Positions 32,056-42,044 of a stretch of 64,000 nt of DNA are shown here, piece by piece. The notes beneath the pieces were generated by a model. That model was not told the DNA's origin. It saw only the letters and a program-made list of their open reading frames with translations, and ran no database searches. How positions within the stretch are numbered: the first letter of the stretch is position 1; each line of letters begins with the position of its first letter. The translations under genes were made by a program, and so were the position numbers. The stretch is from Paralithodes platypus (lineage: Eukaryota; Arthropoda; Malacostraca; Decapoda; Lithodidae): NCBI GenBank assembly GCA_032716605.1, contig CM064572.1, positions 41,438,982 to 41,502,981 of the forward strand, given 5' to 3'.

Positions 32056-33992
32056 TTAGGTTTTGAGTAAGGTTTCTTTAAAGGCCTCTTTCTTTGACTG
32101 GGAGGTACCCTGCTTCCACAAATCTACCAAATTGAAAACAATACTCCATGTTTCTGGGGGAAGAAGTGGTGCAGTTAATACCGGGGAAAGAGTTACTCGC
32201 CGGGCTATGTCCTCCGGCAACTTCTTTACCAAGTACACCCTTAGATCCTGTCTTGCTCTAACCGCCTCCATGATCGCTATTCTAATATCACCTAAGGATT
32301 GAATAGAATTTTGTAGAAGGAGCCTTCGTGACAAGTCCGTGCCTTTCCTTACATGTTGGTCTGATATGGCTGTAATAGTTCTCGTGAGTGACTGGGCAAC
32401 CTGGCGACTGACGAGGTATTGAGAGAACAGTCTATACGCTTTATTGGGTAATTTAAAGTCTCTGTCTTAGTGAGCCGGAGGGGGTGTGGCAAAAGGTTCA
32501 TGCAGGTCGTAAAGAGATAGTTTGGGAGCTGCCAGGAATTCAAATAAAGCAGGTGAAACTCCGTCCGCTTTGTTAACCGGTAAAGAAAACCATGAGTGAA
32601 CTTCCTGAGGTACCTGATGGGAGGATTTAGTGGTAATAGTAGATGCAAACACCTGCGCCTCTAGTTCCCAGTCCACCCACGGACCTACACCTACCTGCCC
32701 CACCTGCAAGACTGGTGTGTTCGTCTGATCTAGTACCGGGACTATCCAGTTCCGGTGTAAGTGCATGTAGAGCTTTTATATCATTGACGCCGTCATTCCT
32801 AGACCAGTCGGCAAAAAGTTTTGCAGATGAGGCCGGAGGTATCGCCGGGGAGCCCGAATACACAAAGAAATCAGCGCCATAAACAGATGGAATGGCCTTA
32901 ATGGTAACACCTAGTAACCTTCCTTGGACATCCTTAGCTCTTAGTTTTCTACTCTTGTTAACCTCAATGGTCCATTCACTAGGTACCGGTAGTTCCCCCG
33001 ATACGGTAACTTGTGCCAGGTGCGGTTTCTGAGGTATTGACTGAACCCATGAGCAATCCGGTCCATAAAGAAGAGAGATAGGGCCATTTCTCTGTGGAGG
33101 CTTATCAAGGGGGGGAGGAGTAACGTCTGTAACAACACAGACGTTATTGGTAGTCAATGAGGCCGGCACTGTCGTGCTACTAGCCGTGGCAGTCGCCGGA
33201 GTAACGTTAACCGAAGGCAAAGAGGAATGGGGATGTGAGACACCTGAGGGCTCTAACGGCCTTACCGTAGACTCAAGTGGGGGAACTACTGCTGTGCTAC
33301 TGGAAGGAGCCTGACAAGAAGATATTTGATACTGTTGCATTACTCTGTGGAGAATATCATGTAGTTCCCCAGTAGCTACACACTTACTGTGGGATCCCCG
33401 AGAGGAATGAGACCCACCTCAGTGGGAATGAGACCCACTGACTCTCATTCAATATTAATAGGTTGAGCTGAAGACAGATCTATGTCTTCCGGCTCTTCTG
33501 GTAGTTCTATCACTTCCGGTGTTGGCAGCCGGGGGGTAGTAAATGGGGCCGGCGGTGGCCACACCAAATCTGGAATTAACGAGGGTATGATATCTACTTG
33601 GTCAATTTTCCTGTCCTGAACATAAACTTGTGAAGGTTCCGATTGTCTCCAGATCCCCCGGCTTAGTGCCGCAGGTGGCTGGGAGTCCAGTATCACCTGA
33701 GAGTTATCAAAATATTTATATGAGCAAGACTGAGAACCCCTATACTGATCCGCTAACACTCTGTTAACCGGGGGACCTTTATGTGGCACATAACTTAACT
33801 TAGGAATGACGAATGTAAACTCTTGTGGCTCACTCAATGATTGTTCATCCCTGGGATTAGACTCCATCCCCTCCGCCCCTACCTCTGAGCCGCCAGATTG
33901 GACGTTAGACATTAAAGAGGTAGGAGTGGAGGGAGGTGGCCGCGACCCCGGCAATAGCTGGGGAAGCTGTTGTGAAATAACCGTACGGGCAC
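32056..33992 (-). pseudogene. gag-like region of the DIRS-like element, main part
   Basis: It consists of frames 33992-33445, 33340-32627, 32766-32467 and 32334-32056, joined by frameshifts and one stop after FATPPPAH (32467). The N-terminal part is Pro/Ser-rich (PRLPTPEVIELPEEPEDIDL). The later part has WVDWELEAQVFASTITT and TETWSIVFNLVD-like helical segments typical of DIRS gag. Its start is interrupted at the TTAA at 33993 by a MITE-C. Confidence 0.7.
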
Positions 33993-33996
33993 TTAA

Positions 33997-34419
33997 CCCA
34001 CTGAGCACCAGCTAATTAATAATAAATGTACACCCCAGGACCAGCAGGTTGTAAAAAATTGTTTTTTTCCAGAAAACACCAGGAATGGGTTAGAAATGAA
34101 GGAAAACTCACAAAAAACGATCCCCTAGGTCATTATGGGGTCCTACGGTGCGCACGAAAGTCGAAATTAACATGGGGAAATGGGTAGGCAAAAACAGGCA
34201 AAAACAGGTTTTTGCACGCTCACACGCACGCGGTTGGACTTTGAGAGTTTTCAACCATCGGCATTGTTGCGTGGGATTTTTACACAGTTCCCATACAAAT
34301 CTAAGCCCTCTAGGTGCCATAGGACGGGAGTAATTAACCAGGACGCACCTTATGCGTCGCTGGGGTTTAGCGTTACATACATTTTGGACGCAAACGCTGC
34401 GTCGCTGGGGTTCTGTGGG
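33997..34419. mobile_element. MITE-C type TTAA element inside the DIRS gag
   Basis: TTAA at 33993-33996 and 34420-34423. Ends CCCACTGAGCACCAGC and (complement) CCCACAGAACCCCAGCGACG. The minus strand gag frame is open on both sides, and removing the element with one TTAA leaves the codons in phase. A partial second copy is at 34827-34982. Confidence 0.88.
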
Positions 34420-34423
34420 TTAA

Positions 34424-34573
34424 TTGACTTGAAGTGGACGGCGTTGGGGAAGCTGAACCCTCCTTCCGGCGTTTCGTCGACTTCAAAGACTCGGCGGAAG
34501 AATGTCGGGACTGGTAAGGACAGGTAATGGACAGGTAATGATTAGAAAAAGTATTTATCCTTATTCTAATCAT
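34424..34573 (-). pseudogene. gag-like region of the DIRS-like element, 5' part
   Basis: Minus strand frame with RHSSAESLKSTKRRKEGSAS and PTPSTSSQL up to the TTAA; it continues in phase at 33992 across the MITE-C. A start at MIRIRINTF (34573) is possible, but the hairpin sequence there may already belong to the next element. Confidence 0.6.
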
Positions 34574-34582
34574 TACCTATCC
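34528..34582. other. Strong hairpin
   Basis: GGTAATGATTAGAA pairs with TTCTAATCATTACC around a 17-base loop, 19 pairs with one mismatch. It lies just upstream of the hammerhead-like core. Confidence 0.7.
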
Positions 34583-34587
34583 ATTCC

Positions 34588-34617
34588 CTGAAGATGCAAG
34601 ATGTTTACTTGTGAAAC
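34588..34617 (+). ncRNA. Hammerhead-ribozyme-like core, probable Penelope-like element end
   Basis: CTGAAGA, then a stem GCAAG-loop-CTTGT, then GAAAC. CUGANGA plus stem II plus GAAA is the conserved core of hammerhead ribozymes, which Penelope-like retroelements carry in their terminal repeats. The downstream AACGTTGGATCCACCATG and text to 34755 look like such an element's tail. Stems I and III cannot be closed with confidence, so self-cleavage is uncertain. Confidence 0.45.
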
Positions 34618-34756
34618 GTTGGATCCACCATGAATTTTGCTAACCTGTTGTACCTCATCTCTGAACCCCAGAGGAAAATTGTTAGAACTATTGAAAGCTG
34701 TAACAATAAAATCCTGAATGCTGAAACTGCTATTGCCTTTAACCTCGTCTGTTTAA

Positions 34757-34760
34757 AAAG

Positions 34761-34827
<67 letters not shown>

Positions 34828-34978
34828 CACGCACGCGGTTGGACTTTGAGAGTTTTCAACCATCGGCATTGTTGCGTGGGATTTTTACACAGTTCCCATA
34901 CAAATCTGAGCCCTCTAGGTGCCATAGGACGGGAGTAATTAACCAGGACGCACCTTATGCGTCGCTGGGGTTTAGCGT

Positions 34979-35030
<52 letters not shown>
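34757..35030. repeat. TA microsatellites around a partial MITE-C; TG run
   Basis: (TA)n at 34757-34826 and 34981-35018, then (TG)n to 35030. 34827-34982 repeats 34223-34377 almost exactly (CACGCACGCGGTTGGACTTT to GGGGTTTAGCGTTACAT), that is, the right half of the MITE-C at 33997. Confidence 0.85.
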
Positions 35031-35031
<1 letters not shown>

Positions 35032-35527
35032 ATTGAACCCCTTAAGCACTTCGACGCCTTTTTACCTTTGATTCAGGCTAAAATTATATTTGATGCAGTT
35101 TATAAAAAGACCTATTTTAGTAAGCGGGTTTATTTCGATCATATTTGCCCATTTGAGTCTTATAGAATTATTTTCCTATGTTTATGAAGGAGACAAAAGG
35201 CAGAAATGCCTGTAACAAGTGTCTCCCCCAAGTCAAACGAGTACTAGTTACTATTTTAAACCTTTGTTATGTGTTGTATTGGAAATATGTGTGGTGTGAT
35301 TGTTTAGTGTAGTGAAATGAAAAGGAGGAGGAGGTATTTGTGAGAGCTAACTGAATTACTCTGTGTAGGTGAGACACAAACATAAACAGTGAGGGAAGCC
35401 AGACAAATGAAACAAGAGTTCCAGCAACTCCGTATCACATACCTATGAGGCCTTCCCTGGGTGAGGTAGATTGAAAACTAAAGAAAATTGTCATATGGGA
35501 ACCAGAATATGATGAACAATACGTAAT
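35031..35527. other. Mostly featureless, with a LINE 3' UTR scrap
   Basis: 35183-35238 on the minus strand (GGGGGAGACACTTGTTACAG, TTCTGCCTTTTGTCTCC) resembles the Jockey-like 3' UTR at 57270-57315. The remainder shows no gene or repeat I can name. Confidence 0.4.
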
Positions 35528-38500
35528 GGTGGTGAAGGAGTTAACTAGGACTATGACCTTATTGGATTATTAAGGGGGTAGGTGTTATCTATATATGTTT
35601 CTATATATGGTGGTGAAGGAGTTAACTAGGACTATGACCTTATTGGATTATTAAGGGGGTAGGTGTTATCTATATATGTTTCTATATATGGTGGTGAAGG
35701 AGTTAACTAGGACTATGACCTTATTGGATTATTAAGGGGGTAGGTGTTCTATCTATATGTTTCTATATATGGTGGTGAAGGAGTTAACTAGGACTATGGA
35801 CCTTATTGGATTATTAAGGGGGTAGGTGTTATCTATATATGTTTCTATATATGGTGGTGAAGGAGTTAACTAGGACTATGGACCTTATTGGATTATTAAG
35901 GGGGTAGGTGTTATCTATATATGTTTCTATATATGGTGGTGAAGGAGTTAACTAGGACTATGGACCTTATTGGATTATTAAGGGGGTAGGTGTTATCTAT
36001 ATATGTTTCTATATATGGTGGTGAAGGAGTTAACTAGGACTATGGACCTTATTGGATTATTAAGGGGGTAGGTGTTATCTATATATGTTTCTATATATGG
36101 TGGTGAAGGAGTTAACTAGGACTATGGACCTTATTGGATTATTAAGGGGGTAGGTGTTATCTATATATGTTTCTATATATGGTGGTGAAGGAGTTAACTA
36201 GGACTATGGACCTTATTGGATTATTAAGGGGGTAGGTGTTATCTATATATGTTTCTATATATGGTGGTGAAGGAGTTAACTAGGACTATGGACCTTATTG
36301 GATTATTAAGGGGGTAGGTGTTATCTATATATGTTTCTATATATGGTGGTGAAGGAGTTAACTAGGACTATCACCTTATTGGATTATTAAGGGGGTAGGT
36401 GTTATCTATATATGTTTCTATATATGGTGGTGAAGGAGTTAACTAGGACTATGGACCTTATTGGATTATTAAGGGGGTAGGTGTTATCTATATATGTTTC
36501 TATATATGGTGGTGAAGGAGTTAACTAGGACTATGACCTTATTGGATTATTAAGGGGGTAGGTGTTATCTATATATGTTTCTATATATGGTGGTGAAGGA
36601 GTTAACTAGGACTATGGACCTTATTGGATTATTAAGGGGGTAGGTGTTATCTATATATGTTTCTATATATGGTGGTGAAGGAGTTAACTAGGACTATGGA
36701 CCTTATTGGATTATTAAGGGGGTAGGTGTTATCTATATATGTTTCTATATATGGTGGTGAAGGAGTTAACTAGGACTATCACCTTATTGGATTATTAAGG
36801 GGGTAGGTGTTATCTATATATGTTTCTATATATGGTGGTGAAGGAGTTAACTAGGACTATGGACCTTATTGGATTATTAAGGGGGTAGGTGTTATCTATA
36901 TATGTTTCTATATATGGTGGTGAAGGAGTTAACTAGGACTATGGACCTTATTGGATTATTAAGGGGGTAGGTGTTATCTATATATGTTTCTATATATGGT
37001 GGTGAAGGAGTTAACTAGGACTATGGACCTTATTGGATTATTAAGGGGGTAGGTGTTATCTATATATGTTTCTATATATGGTGGTGAAGGAGTTAACTAG
37101 GACTATGGACCTTATTGGATTATTAAGGGGGTAGGTGTTATCTATATATGTTTCTATATATGGTGGTGAAGGAGTTAACTAGGACTATGGACCTTATTGG
37201 ATTATTAAGGGGGTAGGTGTTATCTATATGTTTCTATATATGGTGGTGAAGGAGTTAACTAGGACTATGGACCTTATTGGATTATTAAGGGGGTAGGTGT
37301 TATCTATATATGTTTCTATATATGGTGGTGAAGGAGTTAACTAGGACTATGGACCTTATTGGATTATTAAGGGGGTAGGTGTTATCTATATATGTTTCTA
37401 TATATGGTGGTGAAGGAGTTAACTAGGACTATGGACCTTATTGGATTATTAAGGGGGTAGGTGTTATCTATATATGTTTCTATATATGGTGGTGAAGGAG
37501 TTAACTAGGACTATGGACCTTATTGGATTATTAAGGGGGTAGGTGTTATCTATATATGTTTCTATATATGGTGGTGAAGGAGTTAACTAGGACTATGGAC
37601 CTTATTGGATTATTAAGGGGGTAGGTGTTATCTATATATGTTTCTATATATGGTGGTGAAGGAGTTAACTAGGACTATGGACCTTATTGGATTATTAAGG
37701 GGTAGGTGTTATCTATATATGTTTCTATATATGGTGGTGAAGGAGTTAACTAGGACTATGGACCTTATTGGATTATTAAGGGGGTAGGTGTTATCTATAT
37801 ATGTTTCTATATATGGTGGTGAAGGAGTTAACTAGGACTATGGACCTTATTGGATTATTAAGGGGGTAGGTGTTATCTATATATGTTTCTATATATGGTG
37901 GTGAAGGAGTTAACTAGGACTATGGACCTTATTGGATTATTAAGGGGGTAGGTGTTATCTATATATGTTTCTATATATGGTGGTGAAGGAGTTAACTAGG
38001 ACTATGGACCTTATTGGATTATTAAGGGGGTAGGTGTTATCTATATATGTTTCTATATATGGTGGTGAAGGAGTTAACTAGGACTATGGACCTTATTGGA
38101 TTATTAAGGGGGTAGGTGTTATCTATATATGTTTCTATATATGGTGGTGAAGGAGTTAACTAGGACTATGGACCTTATTGGATTATTAAGGGGGTAGGTG
38201 TTATCTATATATGTTTCTATATATGGTGGTGAAGGAGTTAACTAGGACTATGGACCTTATTGGATTATTAAGGGGGTAGGTGTTATCTATATATGTTTCT
38301 ATATATGGTGGTGAAGGAGTTAACTAGGACTATGGACCTTATTGGATTATTAAGGGGGTAGGTGTTATCTATATATGTTTCTATATATGGTGGTGAAGGA
38401 GTTAACTAGGACTATGGACCTTATTGGATTATTAAGGGGGTAGGTGTTATCTATATATGTTTCTATATATGGTGGTGAAGGAGTTAACTAGGACTATGGA

Positions 38501-38550
38501 CCTTATTGGATTATTAAGGGGGTAGGTGTTATCTATATATGTTTCTATAT
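35528..38550. repeat. 82-bp satellite, about 37 units
   Basis: Unit starts GGTGGTGAAGGAGTTAACTA and ends ATATATGTTTCTATATAT. Units are almost identical. The main variants are an 80-bp form (ACTATGACC) clustered at the left edge and an ACTATCACC form at 36368 and 36778. The array ends abruptly at a MITE-B. It sits in the intron between the exons at 21613 and 38963. Confidence 0.97.
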
Positions 38551-38875
38551 TTATTATGTTTAGTTTAGTTTCCTCCCTAGACCTCCATCAAGCTTAAGAT
38601 AACATCCCCAAGACCCCTTTTCGAGATGATTTTGTTGCATTTTTCGGTTGAAAAATGTCCCAGCCTAAGGCTAGTTCCTCCTAAATTATGAGCTCGTTAT
38701 CGCTCGCCAGGAAAGAATCGACACCTATATGGCACAGAAAGTCTTAATATTGACAAAGAAATGGGTCAAAAAGTCTTAAGATAGCCAAACAAATGGGCCT
38801 AACGTCTTAAACCATGATATTTAATAAGACTAAACACGGGGGAGAAGGATTTCCAGAATCCCCCCCCCCCCCTTA
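38551..38875 (+). mobile_element. MITE-B copy 8, left end replaced by satellite
   Basis: Begins inside the family body (TTTAGTTTCCTCCCTAGACC) directly after the last satellite unit and ends at a C run (38863-38874) and TTAA. The family palindrome reads CAGCCTAAGGCTAG here. Confidence 0.82.
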
Positions 38876-38962
38876 AATATGTGTAATATGCCAGATCATT
38901 ATTTCGGAAAAGCGTCGAGGGGAAAAATACTCGTTCGATACAAGTTCATCTTTCTTTTTCAG

Positions 38963-39062
38963 GACACGACCGAACCTTGGATAGCCAGAGATCACCCACC
39001 AACCACCACCACATCTGCCACACCTATGACACCTAATTCACCCCTGTCTAGAGTGTGTAGTG
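38963..39062 (+). CDS. Exon 2 of the split secreted/membrane protein gene
   Basis: Acceptor TCTTTCTTTTTCAG ends at 38962. Phase 0 reading gives DTTEPWIARDHPPTTTTSAT and PMTPNSPLSRVCS, a Thr/Pro-rich stalk typical of extracellular linkers with O-glycosylation. Donor TG|GTAGGT at 39063 leaves phase 1 and matches the phase needed by the exon at 43930. A competing donor three bases further (AG|GTTTGC) would give the wrong phase. The downstream neighbour is MITE-C-like repeat. Confidence 0.5.
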
Positions 39063-39347
39063 GTAGGTTTGCTGATCCTTTCCTTACCGCTGACGTCCTT
39101 TTTCATTTGATTTCAGCAGCTTTCAGACGGCTTTATGAAGCTTTGAAAGGATAAATGTCTAGAATTTGCCATTTTTCTGTACCGCTGACGTCTTTTTCAT
39201 TTAATTTCAGCAGTATTTAGACGGTTTTATGAAGCTTAGAAAGGATAAATGTCAAAACAATTTTTTTTTTAGACGGTTTTATGAAGCTTATGAAGGATAT
39301 ATGTGTAGAATTTGCAATGCTATGTTGACTAACCCTTTCTGTACCTT
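39063..39347. repeat. Three degenerate MITE-C-like units
   Basis: GACGTC(C)TTTTTCATTT, ATTTCAGCAG and AGACGGTTTTATGAAGCTT recur at about 39090, 39185 and 39270. The same words occur in MITE-C elements at 59690-59730 and 59125-59170. Confidence 0.55.
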
Positions 39348-39795
39348 TTCAGTTTCCTCCCTAGACCTCCATCAAGCTTAGAAAAACACTCCCTAGACCC
39401 CCCTTCAAGATAAATTTGTACATTTTTCGGTAGAAAAATTTCCCGGCCAAAGGCCGGTTTCTCTTAAAATTGCAGGCTTGCTATCACTCACCATGAAATA
39501 ATCGACACCTAACTGGCACGAAAGGTCATAAAATTGACAACGCCCCATTTCGTTGTCAATTTTAAGACCTTTCGTGCCATTTAGGTGTCTATTATTTCCC
39601 GGTAGCGAGCCTGTAATTTTAAGAGGAACCGGCCTTCAGCCGGAACATTTGTTCTACCGATTTTTTTTTAAATCTATCTTGAAGGGGGGTCTAGGGGGTG
39701 AATTTCTAAGCTTGATGGAGGTCTAGGGAGGAAACTAAAACAAAAAATATGAATAAATTAATTAATAGACCAAACAAATGGTCAGTCTCCCCTTA
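39348..39795. mobile_element. Two MITE-B copies head to head
   Basis: 39348-39540 is plus oriented and truncated on its left. 39541-39795 is minus oriented and ends GGTCAGTCTCCCC before TTAA. They meet at AATTGACAACG|CCCCATTTCG, making a palindrome with arms of about 190 bases. Confidence 0.85.
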
Positions 39796-39837
39796 AAGGT
39801 GAATGTTTTTTTTGTTTTTGTTTTTTTACATATACTG

Positions 39838-40275
39838 TATAATTATTATATATACTGTATAGTGTATACAGTATATGTACTGTATTTATCTGTTTATTAT
39901 TATATATACTGTATAGGGTATACAGTATATGTACTGTATTTATCTGTTTATTATTATATATACTGTATAGTGTATACAGTATATGTACTGTATTTATCTG
40001 TTTATTATTATATATACTGTATAGGGTATACAGTATATGTACTGTATTTATCTGTTTATTATTATATATACTGTATAGTGTATACAGTATATGTACTGTA
40101 TTTATCTGTTTATTATTATATATACTGTATAGTGTATACAGTATATGTACTGTATTTATCTGTTTATTATTATATATACTGTATAGTGTATACAGTATAT
40201 GTACTGTATTTATCTGTTTATTATTATATATACTGTATAGTGTATACAGTATATGTACTGTATTTATCTGTTTAA
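39838..40275. repeat. 54-bp minisatellite, eight units
   Basis: Unit TATATACTGTATAGTGTATA then CAGTATATGTACTGTATTTA then TCTGTTTATTATTA. Because 54 is a multiple of three the array is open for 165 codons; the Tyr/Val-rich product is a by-product. Units carry the inner palindrome TACTGTATA..TATACAGTA. Confidence 0.93.
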
Positions 40276-40287
40276 TATTATTTATTT

Positions 40288-40600
40288 ATTTTCTACCTAC
40301 ACTCCCATCAAGCTTAATAAAATACTCCAAAAACCCTCCTATAAGATGAATTTGTGCATTTTTCAATAGAGAAATGCCCCGGCCAAAGCCTGGCTCTTCC
40401 AAAATTGCAGGATCGCTATGACTCGTCAGGAATAAATCGACACCTAAATGGCACGAAAATATTGATTTGTTTCCAAAGAAATGGGGCGAAAAGTATTGAT
40501 ATTGCTAAACTAATGGGTCGAACGTCTTAAAATGTCCTAACTAATGACACTAAATATAGGGAGAAGGGGGTCCAGAAAATACAAATACATCCCCATTACA
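40288..40600 (+). mobile_element. MITE-B copy 10, diverged
   Basis: TCCCATCAAGCTTAATAAAA, GCATTTTTCAATAGAGAAATG, GAGAAGGGGGTCCAG. Old copy with many changes and no TTAA. Confidence 0.75.
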
Positions 40601-40639
40601 AAAAATAAAAGTAAATCTAAATGATGGAAATGGATAACT

Positions 40640-40795
40640 CAAAGTATTAATATATTTGTCATTAATTTCACCACAACACCAAACACCTCCAATGAAATTA
40701 ATGAAAGCATATATGTGATCCACCGGGATTCGAACTCGGGTTATCACACACAGATTTTTAGACACCTTAACCATTACACCACCAAGACGGTTAAA
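40640..40795 (-). repeat. tRNA-derived SINE
   Basis: Minus strand: CCGTCTTGGTGGTGTAATGG (A box), 30 bases, then GAGTTCGAATCCCGGTGG (B box). The body continues to about 40640. It could be mistaken for a tRNA gene, but the acceptor stem does not pair and the same unit recurs at 10560-10650. Confidence 0.7.
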
Positions 40796-41667
40796 GGTTT
40801 ATGCACACGCCTACGACTTATTATCCATTCTCGAATACTGGATATTTATCTAATCATGTTCCTATTCCCACCGCACTATGGTAGCCTAATGTTTAAGTGA
40901 GAGGAAAGAATACTCATGGTAATAACTAAGGACAATACAGTTAGGTACAGTTGCCCACATAAGTTCTGCTCCTCGTCGTGATCTTATGTATGACAGTATG
41001 AGTATGGCTATTTATATTTATCAGTAGACTAACCAAATGAGTTAATCATTGCATAAGAAACTACAATAATCTTGACCCCTTCTTATAACTCGAAATTAAT
41101 TAAAGCAATCGGGTTGACGTTTCTATCATTTGGGAAGAGTCCACCAGGAATAGGTGTGGATATGTACAGTAAGTTTGTGCTAGGCCCTTTTGAGTTACAG
41201 AGAGGTCAGGGATCACAATTATTGTCAAGTTCGTTGGCGCTACCTATGTGTAGGAACATGTTTGCATATTTTACTCGATATGAAGAAATGAAGCTTAGAT
41301 ATTGCTGATACCACTGCTTGATCAACATATACTTGCTGCCGAGCCATCACTTATTGGCGGGACTGTACGCCAATCATGAGCATTATATTTCCTTACATTA
41401 AGCCGGAGTCACAAGAGCCGTTTTTCGAGCAATTTTTACGGGCAATTATGGTCTGGTAACTTCAAAAATTACACTCAATCAGAATTCAACTGCCTAACAT
41501 ACTCTACCTTCAGTGTAGTTACCGATTCCAGTGCAAAAAAGTACCAAAATATAACGAGAAAAAACTTGCTCATGGAAAATTGACGGAAAAATCGCTCGTG
41601 TGACAGCGGCTTAATTAGGACCACGGAGAGGAACACCACTTCTAGGGGGCAACTGTACATTGTGATC
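40796..41667. other. Interspersed repeat fragments, no gene
   Basis: 40865-40910 matches 10445-10485. 40945-40995 matches 18172-18220. 41240-41350 (GAAGCTTAGATATT, CGAGCCATCACTTATTGGCG) is the inverse of 44690-44830. The 78-codon frame at 41072-41308 runs into the last of these and is not credible as a gene. Confidence 0.5.
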
Positions 41668-41671
41668 TTAA

Positions 41672-42027
41672 GGGGAAGCAGAGAGTTTTTCTCGGCCCCC
41701 TTCTCCCTCATGTTTAGCCCCATTAGTTTTGAGATTCTAGGGCGTTCCGACCATGAGTTTGGCTATTTTACCACTTTCGTCCCATTTCCTAGTCAATTTT
41801 AAGAACTTTCGTGCCATTTAAGTGTCGATTTTTTTCCTGGCGAGCGATAGCGACCCTGTATTTTTAAGAAGACCCAGCCTTCGGCCGGGACATTTTTCTA
41901 TCGAAAAATGTACACATTTATCTGTCTAGGGAGTGTTTTATTAAGCTTGATGGAGGGCTAGCGAGGACACTAAACAAAATATATGAATTAATACAAAAAT
42001 AGACTAAAAACTAACCACTGCCCCCCC
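41672..42027 (-). mobile_element. MITE-B copy 11, full length
   Basis: TTAA at 41668-41671 and 42028-42031, length 356. Minus orientation with CCTGGCGAGCGATAGCG and CAGCCTTCGGCCGGG. Confidence 0.9.
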
Positions 42028-42044
42028 TTAAGGCTTATAACACC

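Larger units (their letters stand above)
28430..34573 (-). mobile_element. DIRS-like tyrosine-recombinase retrotransposon
   Basis: Minus strand order: gag-like region (34573 to 32056, interrupted by a MITE-C), reverse transcriptase and RNase H (31815 to about 30000), tyrosine recombinase (about 29950 to 28973). No integrase or protease is present. This is the gene order of DIRS1/Ngaro elements. Several stops and frameshifts make it defective. Termini are not securely located. Confidence 0.85.

Noticed and set aside
34100..34145. Inverted terminal repeat of the DIRS-like element similar to GGGGCCCTAC at 28370
   Set aside because: This sequence lies inside the MITE-C insertion (33997-34419), so it cannot be the DIRS end.
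39778..40275. 165-codon Tyr/Val-rich repeat frame
   Set aside because: Follows from a 54-bp AT-rich minisatellite read in phase.
40706..40790. Possible tRNA gene on the minus strand
   Set aside because: A and B boxes are present, but the acceptor stem does not pair and the sequence recurs as a SINE.
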